NCBI GenBank assembly: GCA_905372155.1
Contig: CAJPNZ010000001.1
Location: 129,017-193,016 of the forward strand
DNA length: 64,000 nucleotides
Direction: 5' to 3'
Origin: Propionibacteriaceae bacterium
GTDB lineage: Bacteria > Actinomycetota > Actinomycetes > Propionibacteriales > Propionibacteriaceae
Both the position numbers and the translations under genes were made by a program. Under the pieces are notes generated by a model. It saw only the letters and a list, made by a program, of their open reading frames with translations. It did no database searches and had not been told where the DNA came from. How positions within the stretch are numbered: the stretch's first letter is position 1; every line of letters begins with the position of its first letter. Shown one piece after another: positions 1-9,519 of the stretch.

Positions 1-999
1 CCCGTCGGCCGCTCTGAGGAGAAGGACTTCGAGGCGGCCCTGCGGCCCAAGCGCCTGAGCGAGTTCGAGGGGCAGCCCCGGGTCCGCGATCAGCTCGGCC
101 TGGTCCTGGCGGCGGCCAGGCACCGGGGCAGCAGCCCGGACCACGTGCTGCTGTCCGGCCCGCCGGGATTGGGGAAAACCACCCTGGCGATGATCATCGC
201 CGCGGAGCTCGGGGTGAACCTGCGCATCTCGTCTGGTCCCGCTATCCAACACGCGGGGGATCTGGCGGCGATACTCTCGGGTCTCGACGAGGGGGACGTG
301 CTGTTCCTCGACGAGATCCACCGGCTCGCCCGCCCCGCCGAGGAGATGCTCTACCTTGCCATGGAGGACTTCCGGGTCGACGTCGTGGTCGGCAAGGGGC
401 CGGGGGCGACTGCCATCCCGATAGACCTGCCCGCCTTCACCCTGGTCGGAGCCACCACCCGAGCGGGCCTGCTGCCGGGGCCGTTGCGGGACCGGTTCGG
501 TTTCACCGCCCAGTTGGAGTTCTACGACGCCGCAGATCTGGCAGGCATCGTCGCGGCGTCGGCCGTGAAGCTGGGGGTGCGGCTGAAGGATGTGGCCGCC
601 AAGGAGATCGCGGGCCGGTCGCGTGGCACTCCCCGGATCGCGAACCGGTTGCTGCGCCGGGTTCGTGACTACGCCCAGGTGGGGGGGCACCGGGAGGTGG
701 AACTCGAACACGCCCGGGCCGCCCTTGAACTGTATGAGGTCGACGAACGCGGCCTGGACCGGCTCGACAGGGGGGTGCTGCGCAACCTGTGCACCCTGTT
801 CAACGGAGGTCCCGTCGGCCTGTCCACTCTGGCGCTCAGCGTGGGGGAGGAAACCGAGACCGTCTCCGAGGTGGCGGAGCCCTTCCTGATCCGCGAGGGC
901 CTGATGATGCGCACCCCGCGGGGCCGGATCGCCACCGCAGCCGGCTGGCGGCATCTCGGTCTGCGCCCTCCGGCCAGTGAGCCTTCGTTGTTCGAGTGA
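1..999 (+). CDS. ruvB: Holliday junction branch-migration ATPase RuvB (5' truncated by window)
   Basis: The reading frame is open from base 1, so the N-terminus lies outside the window. RuvB is the AAA+ motor that, with RuvA, drives branch migration of Holliday junctions during recombinational repair. Visible motifs are Walker A GPPGLGKT (around bases 160-183), Walker B FLDEIH, sensor-1 GATTRAGLL, the arginine-finger segment LRDRFG, and the C-terminal winged helix with GPVGLSTLA. The C-terminus (RTPRGRIAT) is complete. Only the start, and presumably ruvA/ruvC upstream, are missing. The family assignment is secure. Confidence 0.97.
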   Translation, partial: PVGRSEEKDFEAALRPKRLSEFEGQPRVRDQLGLVLAAARHRGSSPDHVLLSGPPGLGKTTLAMIIAAELGVNLRISSGPAIQHAGDLAAILSGLDEGDVLFLDEIHRLARPAEEMLYLAMEDFRVDVVVGKGPGATAIPIDLPAFTLVGATTRAGLLPGPLRDRFGFTAQLEFYDAADLAGIVAASAVKLGVRLKDVAAKEIAGRSRGTPRIANRLLRRVRDYAQVGGHREVELEHARAALELYEVDERGLDRLDRGVLRNLCTLFNGGPVGLSTLALSVGEETETVSEVAEPFLIREGLMMRTPRGRIATAAGWRHLGLRPPASEPSLFE

Positions 1000-1050
1000 G
1001 CTATCCTGACCCACGGCAAACCCGCCAACCGCCTCGTTAGGAATGAACAG

Positions 1051-1440
1051 ATGGAAATGCTCCTTATGCTCGTCGTTTTCGTGGGCGCTGCATATTTCTT
1101 GATGATCCGGCCCCAGCAGAAGCGCATGCGTGAACACCAGTCCCAGATCGACGCACTGCAGCCCGGTGACCGAGTCATCCTCAACTCCGGCGTTTTCGCC
1201 ACCCTTTCCCACATTGCCGACACGCAGGCGATCGTGGAGCTGGCTCCCGGTGTCGAGGTGACCATCCTCAAACAGGTCATTGCACGCGTCGCCAAGAACG
1301 ATGAGGAAGAGTTCGAATTCACCGACGAGGTGGAGGAGACCGCTGGGGGTGAGGAGAGCACGGAGAACGTGGACGGTGTTGACGCCTCCGCGCCGGAGGA
1401 CACCGCCGCTACTGAAGAGCCCGTTTCCGAGAAACACTGA
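1051..1440 (+). CDS. yajC: Sec translocase accessory subunit YajC
   Basis: A 129-residue protein with one N-terminal membrane helix (about residues 2-20) followed by the YajC signature MIRPQQKRMREHQ and a soluble KOW-like segment (LQPGDRVILNSGVFATL). The C-terminal third is acidic, rich in Glu and Ala, and probably disordered. YajC associates with SecDF and SecYEG at the inner membrane. It lies 51 nt after ruvB and 11 nt before secD, the usual order. A TATCCT box at 1002-1007 could serve as its -10 element, which is weak evidence for its own promoter. Confidence 0.93.
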   Translation: MEMLLMLVVFVGAAYFLMIRPQQKRMREHQSQIDALQPGDRVILNSGVFATLSHIADTQAIVELAPGVEVTILKQVIARVAKNDEEEFEFTDEVEETAGGEESTENVDGVDASAPEDTAATEEPVSEKH

Positions 1441-1451
1441 ATCGAGCCCGT

Positions 1452-3008
1452 ATGGCAACGGTATCCCGCAAACCCCGACCCGGTCTGACGCTGTTCATCT
1501 TCCTGCTCGCCATTGGCGCGATGTTCGGGATCATGGCATCAGCCGGCGCTTGGTCCCCCAAGCTCGGCCTCGACCTTCAAGGGGGCATGACCATCACCCT
1601 GACCGCCACGAACTCAACGGTCGACAAGGACTCGCTCGAACTGGCCAGGAACATCATCCAGAAACGTGTCGACGGGCTGGGAATCGGCGAGGCATCGGTG
1701 ACCACATCTGGTGACAGACACATCGTCGTCTCCGCGCCCAACGTGCAGCGCGACGACATGGTGAACCTGATCGGCAGCACCGCCCAGTTGACCTTCCGTC
1801 CCGTGCTCCGTACCGGCCAGGCGACGCAGCAAAACACCGATCCAAGCCTCCCCGGGCTTCCCACACCTACCCCGGAGCCGGGTGAGGTGGGGAGCGTCCT
1901 GAGCGTCGACGAGGTGCTGGCGTACAAAGCCACGGAGCAGGACACCCAGGCGTTCAACGAGTTCAAGTGCAAAGACAAGGTCGAGGCCCGACTGGACAAG
2001 GCCACTGTGGGTTGCGACCCGAAAGGCCAGATGAAATACCTCCTCGGACCCGCGGCCATCATTGGTGAACGCGTCGTCAGGGCCAACTCCGGGATTCCGC
2101 AGGGGCAGGTCGCCCACGTCGTCACCCTCGAGTTCGACGAGGCGGGCACCAGCACGTTCAGCCAGATGACCACGGCCATGGTGGCCAAGCAGTCACCTGA
2201 AAACCAGTTCGCTGTGGTGCTCGACGGCGTGGTGCAGTCCGCTCCGCAAATCAAGACCGCCATCACCAACGGCCAGGCCCAGATCACCGGCAACTTCACC
2301 GCCGAGTCCGCGGCCGAACTCGCCAACATCCTGAAATTCGGCGCGCTGCCCCTCAACTTCGAGCCCTCCCAGGTGGAGACGGTGTCCCCCACACTCGGCG
2401 GCGAACAACTCCGCGTCGGCCTGATCGCCGGCGGCATCGGCCTCGCGCTCGTGATCCTGTACTGCCTCGCCTACTACCGGGGGCTGGGGCTCGTGGTGAT
2501 CGGATCCCTCGGCGTCGCAGCGCTCGCGACCTACGCCTCCATGGTGGTCCTCGGCGAGGCGATGGGATTCACCCTGAACCTCCCGGCCATCGCCGGTGCG
2601 ATCGTGGCGATCGGCGTGACGGCTGACTCCTTCGTCATCTACTTCGAACGCATCCGTGACGAGATACGCGACGGGCGAAGTCTCAGATCAGCCCTCACCA
2701 CGGGCTGGGTCAAGGCCAGACCCACGATCCTGGTCGCGGACATGGTCTCGATCCTCTCCGCCATCGTCCTGTTCATCCTCGCCGTCGGTGGTGTGAAGGG
2801 TTTCGCTTTCGCCCTCGGCCTGACCACCCTGCTCGACCTGGCGGTCTGCTTCTTCTTCACCAAACCCCTCGTTCAGCTGTTGGGGCGCACCAAGTTCTTC
2901 GGTGAGGGGCATCGGCTCTCCGGTCTCGACGCCAGCCACATGGGCGTCAGCCGCGATTCCCTGCTGGGCCGCCGCAGTCGCCGCACCCACCGCGCCAAGG
3001 AGGCCTGA
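1452..3008 (+). CDS. secD: Protein translocase subunit SecD
   Basis: SecD is the larger RND-type subunit that uses the proton gradient to pull exported proteins across the membrane. The 518-residue product has a first membrane helix (about 13-35), the family motif LGLDLQGGM just after it, a large periplasmic P1 domain, and five C-terminal membrane helices including the AGAIVAIGVTADSFVIYFERI segment. A linker rich in Pro and Thr (around residues 135-150) is typical of actinobacterial SecD. The stop overlaps the secF start by one base, so the two subunits are translationally coupled. Confidence 0.97.
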   Translation: MATVSRKPRPGLTLFIFLLAIGAMFGIMASAGAWSPKLGLDLQGGMTITLTATNSTVDKDSLELARNIIQKRVDGLGIGEASVTTSGDRHIVVSAPNVQRDDMVNLIGSTAQLTFRPVLRTGQATQQNTDPSLPGLPTPTPEPGEVGSVLSVDEVLAYKATEQDTQAFNEFKCKDKVEARLDKATVGCDPKGQMKYLLGPAAIIGERVVRANSGIPQGQVAHVVTLEFDEAGTSTFSQMTTAMVAKQSPENQFAVVLDGVVQSAPQIKTAITNGQAQITGNFTAESAAELANILKFGALPLNFEPSQVETVSPTLGGEQLRVGLIAGGIGLALVILYCLAYYRGLGLVVIGSLGVAALATYASMVVLGEAMGFTLNLPAIAGAIVAIGVTADSFVIYFERIRDEIRDGRSLRSALTTGWVKARPTILVADMVSILSAIVLFILAVGGVKGFAFALGLTTLLDLAVCFFFTKPLVQLLGRTKFFGEGHRLSGLDASHMGVSRDSLLGRRSRRTHRAKEA

Positions 3009-4117
3009 TGTCCACCAAACACGGGCTCGCCCACCGTTTCTACACGGGCCAGATCTCCTACGACTTCGTCGGCCACAAGAAATTCTGGTACGCGTTCTCG
3101 GCCGTGGTTCTCGCCGTCTGCTTCATGGCGGTGGGTTTCAAGGGGCTGGTGCTCGGCATCGACTTCCGGGGTGGAACCGACTTCCAGGTGGCGATGCCGG
3201 TCACCGAGACCACCGTCGACGACGTACGCGCCGAGGTGGTCAAATTCGATGTCAAGGACCTGGGGGCCCAGGTCTTCTCCCTCGGCGAGAGCGCCGTCCG
3301 AATCCAGACGCGCTCCCTCGACCCCGAGGAGACCGTTTCGGTTCGTGCCGCCATCGCCAAACTGGCAGACGTGAAACCCGATGACGTCACCTACACGGCG
3401 ATCGGCGCCTCGTGGGGTGAACAGATCTCCCGGCAGGCCCTGATTGCCCTGACGGTTTTCATAGCTCTCGTGATGGTGCTGATCGGTTTCTGGTTCCGAA
3501 ACTGGAAGATGTCCCTGTCGGCTGTCATAGCCCTGGCGCACGACCTGGTGGTCACCGTCGGCATCTATGCCCTGATCGGTTTCACCGTCACGCCCGCGAC
3601 CGTCATCGGTGTTTTGACCATTCTCGGATACTCACTCTACGACACCGTGGTGGTCTTCGACCGGGTGTCGGAGAACACGAGGAATCTGAAGGAGAGCAGG
3701 AAGACCTACGGGGAGGCCGCCAACCTGGCCATCAACCAGGTGCTGATCCGGTCCCTGAACACGACCCTGATCGGGATCCTGCCGGTCACGGCCCTGCTGA
3801 TCGGCGGCGCCATGCTGCACAGCGGCCCCCTCGCCGATCTCGGCCTGGCACTGTTCATCGGCATGATCGCCGGCGCCTACTCCTCCATTTTCATCGCCAC
3901 CCCGCTGCTGGTGCAGATGAAGGAAAGGGAACCCGACCAGATCGCCCACCGCGCATCGCTGGCGCGCAAGGCCGAACGCGCGGCCGCCAAGGCCGAGCGC
4001 AAGCCGTCCGGGGAAGCAGAGGAGGATGCCCCGGGATCCGAGGCCGTTGTCTCCTCGGGGACGCGCAGGCAGCGCAGCAACCTGTCGCGCGAGCAGAGGA
4101 AGCGTCAGAGGCAATGA
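3008..4117 (+). CDS. secF: Protein translocase subunit SecF
   Basis: The smaller RND subunit paired with SecD. The first membrane helix is followed by the SecF signature LGIDFRGGTDFQV, then a periplasmic domain and five helices with LTILGYSLYDTVVVFDRVSEN, the conserved cytoplasmic-loop motif. The 369-residue length includes a basic, charged C-terminal tail after about residue 310 (ARKAERAAAKAERK), common in Actinobacteria. The ATG overlaps the secD stop, and its own stop overlaps the apt start by 4 nt. Confidence 0.97.
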   Translation: MSTKHGLAHRFYTGQISYDFVGHKKFWYAFSAVVLAVCFMAVGFKGLVLGIDFRGGTDFQVAMPVTETTVDDVRAEVVKFDVKDLGAQVFSLGESAVRIQTRSLDPEETVSVRAAIAKLADVKPDDVTYTAIGASWGEQISRQALIALTVFIALVMVLIGFWFRNWKMSLSAVIALAHDLVVTVGIYALIGFTVTPATVIGVLTILGYSLYDTVVVFDRVSENTRNLKESRKTYGEAANLAINQVLIRSLNTTLIGILPVTALLIGGAMLHSGPLADLGLALFIGMIAGAYSSIFIATPLLVQMKEREPDQIAHRASLARKAERAAAKAERKPSGEAEEDAPGSEAVVSSGTRRQRSNLSREQRKRQRQ

Positions 4118-4635
4118 ACCTGGTTTCCTCCCTGATCGCGGACGTGCCGGACTGGCCCAAATCCGGGGTGGTCTTCAAGGACATCACCCCGCTGCTGGCC
4201 TCCCCCGAGGGTTTCCGGCAGGCGGTTGACGCCATCGTGGCGTCGGCCCCCGAGGCCATTGACGTGGTGGTCGGGATGGAGGCCCGGGGATTCATCTTCG
4301 CAGCCCCCGTCGCCCTGGCCCTTGGAGCCGGGTTCGTACCGGTCCGGAAACCGGGGAAGTTGCCGCGTCCCGTGTTGAGTGAATCCTTCGACCTCGAATA
4401 CGGCACCGCGACCCTCACCATGCATGCGGATGCCCTCGTCACGGGGGCGCGTGTGCTCGTCGTGGACGACGTGCTCGCCACCGGCGGTACCGTCGCCGCC
4501 ACGGCCGCGTTGCTGAAACGGCTCGGCGCAGAGCTCGTGCACGTGAGCGTGCTCCTCGAGCTCACCGCCCTCGGCGGTAGGCAACGGCTCGCCGGTCAAG
4601 GCATCAGCAGTTGTTCGGCGGTTCTGACGAGCTAG
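4114..4635 (+). CDS. apt: Adenine phosphoribosyltransferase
   Basis: Salvages adenine to AMP using PRPP. The 173-residue protein carries the PRPP-binding motif VLVVDDVLATGGTVAAT near residue 111 and the type I PRTase segment GMEARGFIFAAP upstream. The length fits the family. It overlaps secF by 4 nt and precedes the K+ channel gene by only 4 nt. The order secF-apt-rel is common in Actinobacteria and links adenine salvage to the purine/(p)ppGpp neighbourhood. No oddities were seen. Confidence 0.95.
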   Translation: MNLVSSLIADVPDWPKSGVVFKDITPLLASPEGFRQAVDAIVASAPEAIDVVVGMEARGFIFAAPVALALGAGFVPVRKPGKLPRPVLSESFDLEYGTATLTMHADALVTGARVLVVDDVLATGGTVAATAALLKRLGAELVHVSVLLELTALGGRQRLAGQGISSCSAVLTS

Positions 4636-4639
4636 GGCC

Positions 4640-5707
4640 GTGGGCAGACTGAGGAAGCGGGCTCCCAAGGGGTATGCCACCTCGATGGTGAGCATGCCCC
4701 GCCCACAGGTGCGGCCGCTGCGTGAACTCGGGAAACGCGGGTTACTGGCGCTCGTGCTGTTGATGATCAGCACCCTCGTCGTTTGGTTGGACCGCGACTC
4801 CTACGTCGACAACATCCGCGATGACGGGGTCAGTTTCATCGACGCCCTGTACTACTCGACGGTCACCATGACCACTACGGGCTACGGCGACATCACCCCC
4901 CTCGCCCCGCACGCCCGGCTCCTGAACGCGATCCTCATCACCCCGATGCGTGTGGGCTTCCTGGTGCTGCTGGTCGGCACCACCATCGCCGTGCTGGCGG
5001 ATGAGGGCAGCCGCGCCATCCGTGACCTGCAGTGGAGACAGAAAATGCGCAACCATGTCGTCGTGATCGGCTACGGCACGAAAGGCCGCAGCGCGATCAA
5101 CACCCTTCGCCGTCACGGGGAACCGGACGACCGGATCGTCGTCATCGACAGCAGCGACGTCGCGGTGAGCGAGGCCAACCTCGACGGGCTGGCCGCCTTC
5201 CTGGGGGACGCGACACGCCGTGACCTGCTGCGGCGGGCCGAGGTGTCCAAGGCCCGGAAGATCATCATCTGCCTGTCCCGTGACGACGCCGCCATCCTCA
5301 CCACGCTCACCGCCAGGCAGCTCAACCCCGGGGCCAGCATCATCGTCAGTGTCCGCGAGAAGGACAACGTGGCCCTGGTCCGCCAGTCGGGTGCCACGTC
5401 CGTGGTGACCTCCTCGGACACGGTTGGACGCCTGCTCGGCCTGTCGGCGGTCGGTCCGGAACTCGGAGCAATCATCCAGGATTTGCTGACCGCGGGTACG
5501 GGTCTCGAGGTTCAGCAACGGCAGGCGATACCCAGCGAGGTGGGGCGGTCCCCGAACGACGTCAAGGGGGAGCAGGTTATTGGAATCATCCGCAACGGCA
5601 CGCTGCGGCGTTTCTACGACTCCACGGCGTCCAGGATCCAGACCGGCGATCAGCTGATCGTCGTGCGCCGTGCGGAACGACCCAACCTGCGAGACACCGA
5701 TGACTGA
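4640..5707 (+). CDS. Two-TM potassium channel with RCK/TrkA-N domain
   Basis: A membrane K+ channel subunit of 355 residues. An N-terminal helix (about 34-51) leads to the pore loop with the selectivity filter TTTGYGD, then a second helix (about 97-118) and a cytoplasmic TrkA-N/RCK Rossmann domain (VVVIGYGTKGRSAI, with VIDSS at the end of the second strand for nucleotide binding). A TrkA-C-like segment ends the protein (GDQLIVVRRA). The GTG start at 4640 is close-coupled to apt; an ATG at 4685 in the same frame is an alternative start. Ligand and physiological role cannot be read from the sequence. Confidence 0.88.
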   Translation: MGRLRKRAPKGYATSMVSMPRPQVRPLRELGKRGLLALVLLMISTLVVWLDRDSYVDNIRDDGVSFIDALYYSTVTMTTTGYGDITPLAPHARLLNAILITPMRVGFLVLLVGTTIAVLADEGSRAIRDLQWRQKMRNHVVVIGYGTKGRSAINTLRRHGEPDDRIVVIDSSDVAVSEANLDGLAAFLGDATRRDLLRRAEVSKARKIIICLSRDDAAILTTLTARQLNPGASIIVSVREKDNVALVRQSGATSVVTSSDTVGRLLGLSAVGPELGAIIQDLLTAGTGLEVQQRQAIPSEVGRSPNDVKGEQVIGIIRNGTLRRFYDSTASRIQTGDQLIVVRRAERPNLRDTDD

Positions 5708-5731
5708 GTCAGACATCCGCTTCGATCGCAC

Positions 5732-5737
5732 TAAACT
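5732..5737 (+). promoter_or_regulatory. -10 box for leaderless rel transcript
   Basis: TAAACT matches the actinobacterial TANNNT -10 consensus and ends 6 nt before the rel ATG at 5744. No Shine-Dalgarno lies at the right distance, so transcription probably begins at or next to the start codon. The -35 region is not convincing. Confidence 0.55.
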
Positions 5738-5743
5738 TTCACC

Positions 5744-8026
5744 ATGGCTGAGCAGGTGACGCAACAAGGAGCTTTGCAACGCCTGACCAGTGGACCGGAA
5801 CAGCCGCGGCTGCGAATGCGGCATCGTTTGGCCCGGCTCGGGGCCGTCAGGCCCCGTTCCGCCGTGCTCGATCCTCTCTTCAAGATCATCAAGGCCAGCC
5901 ACCCCAAGGCCGACCTGTCGTTGATCGAGCACGCCTATCGCACCGCGGAACAGCTTCACCGAGGACAGAAACGCAAGTCCGGGGATCCCTACATCACCCA
6001 CCCACTGGCGGTGGCCACCATCCTTGCCGAGCTGGGCATGACCGAGCCCGTGCTGGTCGCCGCTCTGTTGCACGACACCGTCGAGGACACCGACTACACG
6101 CTCGACCAGTTGCGTGAGGAGTTCACCGACGAGGTTGCCCGGATGGTGGACGGGGTCACGAAACTGGACAAGGTGACCTACGGCGAAACCGCCAAGGCCG
6201 AGACCATTCGGAAGATGATCATGGCCACATCCGAAGAGGTGCGGGTCCTGGTGATCAAACTCGCTGACCGTCTCCACAACATGCGAACCATCGGTTTCCT
6301 CCGCCCCGACAAACAGGTCAGGATCGCCACGGAAACCCTCAACATCTTCGCCCCGCTGGCTCACCGGCTGGGCATGAACACCGTGAAGTGGGAGTTGGAG
6401 GACCTGTCCTTTCAGGCCATCGAACCCAAGGTCTACTCGGAGATCGCGGATCTGGTGGCGCAGCAGGCACCGGGACGGGAACGCTACCTGCGGGACCTGA
6501 TCGCGCAGTTCAAGCAGCTGATGGCGGACAACAAGATCAAGGCGACCATCTACGGCCGCCCCAAGCACTTTTACTCGATCTATCAGAAGATGATGGTCCG
6601 GGGCCGTGACTTCGCCGATATCTACGACCTCATCGGGTTGCGGGTGCTGGTCGACAACGTGCGGGACTGCTATGGCGTGCTCGGGGTGGCGCATTCCAAG
6701 TGGAAACCGATCCCGGGCCGGTTCAAGGATTACATCGCGAACCCGAAGTTCAACATGTACCAGTCCCTGCACACCACCGTGCTCGGGGACCGGGGCGAAC
6801 CCGTCGAGCTGCAGATCCGCACCCACGAGATGCACCGCCGTGCCGAGTACGGCGTCGCGGCGCACTGGAAGTACAAGGAGAACCTGCGCAACGGGGTCAC
6901 CCCCGAGGAGGCGGGGTTGCGCGCCATGCACCAGCTCGGGGTGATGAGCAAGGAAACCGAGGACCCGACGGAATTCCTCGACTCGGTGCTGTTCGAGATC
7001 AACTCCGACGAGATCTACGTGTTCACCCCGAAAGGCGAGGTGAACGCCCTACCGGTGGGCGCGACCCCCGTCGACTTCGCCTTCTCGGTACACACGGAGG
7101 TCGGGTATCGCTGTATCGGCGCCCGGGTGAACGGCCGTCTGGTGGCGCTGTCGACGAAACTTGCCCAGGGCGACAAAGTGGAGATTCTCACCTCGAAATC
7201 CCCGAATGCCGGGCCGAGCCGCGACTGGCTCGGGTTCGTCGCCACCAGCCGGGCCCGTCAGAAGATCAAGCAGTACTTTTCTCGAGAACGTCGTGACGAG
7301 GCGATCGAGGACGGCAAGGAAATGTTGGCGAGGCGGCTGCGGCGCACCGGTTTGCCCATGCAGCGTCTCCTCACCCTGGAAAACCTCACCGCTGTCGCCA
7401 ACGAACTGCGCCACGCGGATGTCTCCGGCCTCTACAAAGCGATAGGGGAAGGGCAGATCGGCGCCCAGGCCGTGGTCACCCATCTGATAGAACTCGTCGG
7501 GGGTGAGGACGAGGCCGTGGACACCATCACCGAGGACGAGGGGATGCGAAACTCCCGGAGACGCCCTCGCGCTGCCACGGAACCCCGTGTGCTGGTGGAT
7601 GACGACCCGACCATGGTCGTCAAACTGGCGCGCTGCTGCCACCCGATCCCCGGGGACGCGATCACGGGTTTCGTCACCCGGACCGACGGGGTGTCGGTGC
7701 ACCGTGTTGACTGCACGAACGTTCCCGCCCTACAGGAAACTCCGGAGCGGCTGGTGAAGGTCGCCTGGGACAAAGCGGAAGGCGGGCAGTTCCCCGTCAC
7801 GATCCAGGTCGAGGGCATCGACCGGGCGGGGCTGCTGGCGGATGTCAGCCGGGTGATTTCAGACCTGCACGTCGACATTCTCGAGGCCACACTGACCTCG
7901 GGGCGCAACAAGAAGTTCTCCGGAAGGCTCACCTTTGAGTCACCGGATCCCAGGCACCTGAACCACGTCCTGAAGCAGGTGCGCCGGGTTCCCGGGGTCT
8001 ACGACGCCTTCCGTACGAATTCCTGA
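5744..8026 (+). CDS. rel: Bifunctional (p)ppGpp synthetase/hydrolase Rel
   Basis: Makes and degrades the alarmone (p)ppGpp during the stringent response. The 760-residue protein has the full Rel/SpoT layout. The HD hydrolase domain carries the active-site LLHDTVEDTDY around residue 107, with Zn/Mn ligands intact. The synthetase domain has RFKDYIANPKFNMYQSLHTTVLG. A TGS domain follows (EIYVFTPKGEVNALPVGATPVDFAF), then a zinc-finger/helical region with CCHPIPGD and a C-terminal ACT domain. Both catalytic domains look functional. The start is fixed by the leaderless promoter immediately upstream. The gene ends at a hairpin shared with the convergent DUF349 gene. Confidence 0.97.
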   Translation: MAEQVTQQGALQRLTSGPEQPRLRMRHRLARLGAVRPRSAVLDPLFKIIKASHPKADLSLIEHAYRTAEQLHRGQKRKSGDPYITHPLAVATILAELGMTEPVLVAALLHDTVEDTDYTLDQLREEFTDEVARMVDGVTKLDKVTYGETAKAETIRKMIMATSEEVRVLVIKLADRLHNMRTIGFLRPDKQVRIATETLNIFAPLAHRLGMNTVKWELEDLSFQAIEPKVYSEIADLVAQQAPGRERYLRDLIAQFKQLMADNKIKATIYGRPKHFYSIYQKMMVRGRDFADIYDLIGLRVLVDNVRDCYGVLGVAHSKWKPIPGRFKDYIANPKFNMYQSLHTTVLGDRGEPVELQIRTHEMHRRAEYGVAAHWKYKENLRNGVTPEEAGLRAMHQLGVMSKETEDPTEFLDSVLFEINSDEIYVFTPKGEVNALPVGATPVDFAFSVHTEVGYRCIGARVNGRLVALSTKLAQGDKVEILTSKSPNAGPSRDWLGFVATSRARQKIKQYFSRERRDEAIEDGKEMLARRLRRTGLPMQRLLTLENLTAVANELRHADVSGLYKAIGEGQIGAQAVVTHLIELVGGEDEAVDTITEDEGMRNSRRRPRAATEPRVLVDDDPTMVVKLARCCHPIPGDAITGFVTRTDGVSVHRVDCTNVPALQETPERLVKVAWDKAEGGQFPVTIQVEGIDRAGLLADVSRVISDLHVDILEATLTSGRNKKFSGRLTFESPDPRHLNHVLKQVRRVPGVYDAFRTNS

Positions 8027-8117
8027 CCCCGGAGCAACAGCTCCTTCTCTTCCCGGCCAAGATCCGCGACCCCGAGCACGTGGACGCAGGGGAGCGACCA
8101 CACGGCGATGCCCGAAC

Positions 8118-8159
8118 GCCGGCTCCCTCTTACCCAGCACGCTGGAAAGAGGAGCCGGC
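8118..8159. terminator. Hairpin between convergent rel and DUF349 genes
   Basis: An inverted repeat, GCCGGCTCCCTCTT (8118-8131) against AAAGAGGAGCCGGC (8146-8159), with one bulge and a 14-nt loop. It sits in the 142-nt gap between two convergent stop codons, where a bidirectional terminator is expected. There is no clear U-tract on either side, so strength is uncertain. Confidence 0.6.
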
Positions 8160-8168
8160 CGTGTTCGC

Positions 8169-9416
8169 TCACATGTCCTGGAAGTCCTGGAGGGTTTGCC
8201 GGGCCTGGTCCAGCCAGGAGGTGTAGGTTTCCAGCGATTTGCGCACATCCTTCGCCTTGCGGGCATCGCCCGCGGCCTCCGCCGCGTTAAGGTCCTTGGT
8301 GAGCTTGTCCACCTGCGACTGGAACAAGGCGACGGTGTCCTCGGCACGTTTGCGTGCTTCGGGATCGGTGCGGCGCCAGCGCTCGGCCTCCAACTCGCCG
8401 ACCCGGTCGGAGAGTTTCCTGACCCGGGAATCGAGGTCACGCATGGCCGCCCGCGGCACGTGACCGATCTCGGAGAACCTGGAAAGGAACCCACGAAGGG
8501 TGCTCTTGGCGGCGTCGACATCCGTCACACCCTCGAGGTCGTGTTCCGCCTGTTCCAGAAGCGCGGTTTTCGCCCTGAGGTTCTCTGCCTGCGCATCATC
8601 CACGGCGTGCTGGGCCGCGGAACGGGCGTTGAAGAACTGGTCCTGCAGGGCGTGGAATCTGGCCCACAGGGACTCGTCGTCGGCCCTCCGGGCGGATCCG
8701 GCGGCCCGCCAACGGGCCATCAGATCGCGGAAAGCGCCTGTGGTCGGCCCCCAATCGGTGGATTCGGCCAGCGGGGTGGCCTCCGCGATGATCTCTTCCT
8801 TGAGGCGCTTCGCCTCGTCGCGGCGGGCGTTCAGCTCGGAGAAATGGGCCTTGCGGCGGCGCGTGTACTGGGTGCGTGCCGAGCTGAACCGGTGCCATAG
8901 GTCGTTGTCGGTGGTGCGGTCGACGCGGGGCAGCGCCTTCCACTCCTCCAGGAGTTCCCGGAACCGGTCGACGCCGCGGCGCCAGTCGTTGCCACCTGCC
9001 AGGGACTCGGCCTCATCCACCATCGCCTGTTTGGCGGCGATGGTGGATGCGTTCTGCTCCGCGCGGGCAGCCTTGCGTGCCTCGATCTGGGCCGGGAGCA
9101 GCTCTTCGAGAGCGTCCAACCGGGCTGCGAGGGCTGCAAGATCACCAACGGCATTCGCCTCCGTGACATTGGCGCGAGTGGTGGCAATGGCCTTGCGTGC
9201 ATCCTCGGGGGACATGGCCTGGGCCTCCACACGGGAGACGAGCAGAGTCACCTCAGCGGCCAGGTTTTCATAGCGCCGTGTGTAGAACCTCAAAGCCTCC
9301 TCAGGGGTGGAATCGGGGATCTGCCCGACACTTCTCTCCGTGTCACCGACGCGAACATAGACGGTACCGTCCGGGTCGACACGGCCGAAGTCCGCGGGCG
9401 CTTGCTGTTGACTCAT
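8169..9416 (-). CDS. DUF349 domain-containing protein
   Basis: A 415-residue, highly charged, almost wholly alpha-helical protein with repeated DUF349 units (W-G-x-T and R-F-x-x-L-L/W-R patterns, e.g. SLWARFHALQDQFFNAR). Coiled coils are likely in the C-terminal third. DUF349 proteins commonly sit next to rel in Actinobacteria, but no activity is established that can be read from the sequence. The ATG at 9416 was chosen over an in-frame GTG at 9422 because it lies 6 nt downstream of a TANNNT box. It converges on rel. Confidence 0.85.
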   Translation of the reverse strand: MSQQQAPADFGRVDPDGTVYVRVGDTERSVGQIPDSTPEEALRFYTRRYENLAAEVTLLVSRVEAQAMSPEDARKAIATTRANVTEANAVGDLAALAARLDALEELLPAQIEARKAARAEQNASTIAAKQAMVDEAESLAGGNDWRRGVDRFRELLEEWKALPRVDRTTDNDLWHRFSSARTQYTRRRKAHFSELNARRDEAKRLKEEIIAEATPLAESTDWGPTTGAFRDLMARWRAAGSARRADDESLWARFHALQDQFFNARSAAQHAVDDAQAENLRAKTALLEQAEHDLEGVTDVDAAKSTLRGFLSRFSEIGHVPRAAMRDLDSRVRKLSDRVGELEAERWRRTDPEARKRAEDTVALFQSQVDKLTKDLNAAEAAGDARKAKDVRKSLETYTSWLDQARQTLQDFQDM

Positions 9417-9422
9417 GCACAC

Positions 9423-9428
9423 AATCTA
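9423..9428 (-). promoter_or_regulatory. -10 box for leaderless DUF349 transcript
   Basis: On the minus strand TAGATT is followed by 6 nt and then ATG at 9416. This fits the leaderless pattern seen at several genes here and fixes that start. Confidence 0.5.
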
Positions 9429-9506
9429 GCGGGCAAACCCTTCAGGGGACAGGGTGGGTGCGAAGGTTCTGCGAAACCTTTTGTGCACGCCCCCGGATCG
9501 CTGCCA

Positions 9507-9512
9507 TACAGT
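9507..9512 (+). promoter_or_regulatory. -10 box for leaderless MBL-fold hydrolase transcript
   Basis: TACAGT (TANNNT) ends 7 nt before the GTG at 9520, and there is no Shine-Dalgarno between. The 9417-9519 gap therefore holds two back-to-back leaderless promoters, for the DUF349 gene and for this one. Confidence 0.5.
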
Positions 9513-9519
9513 TGGGCGC

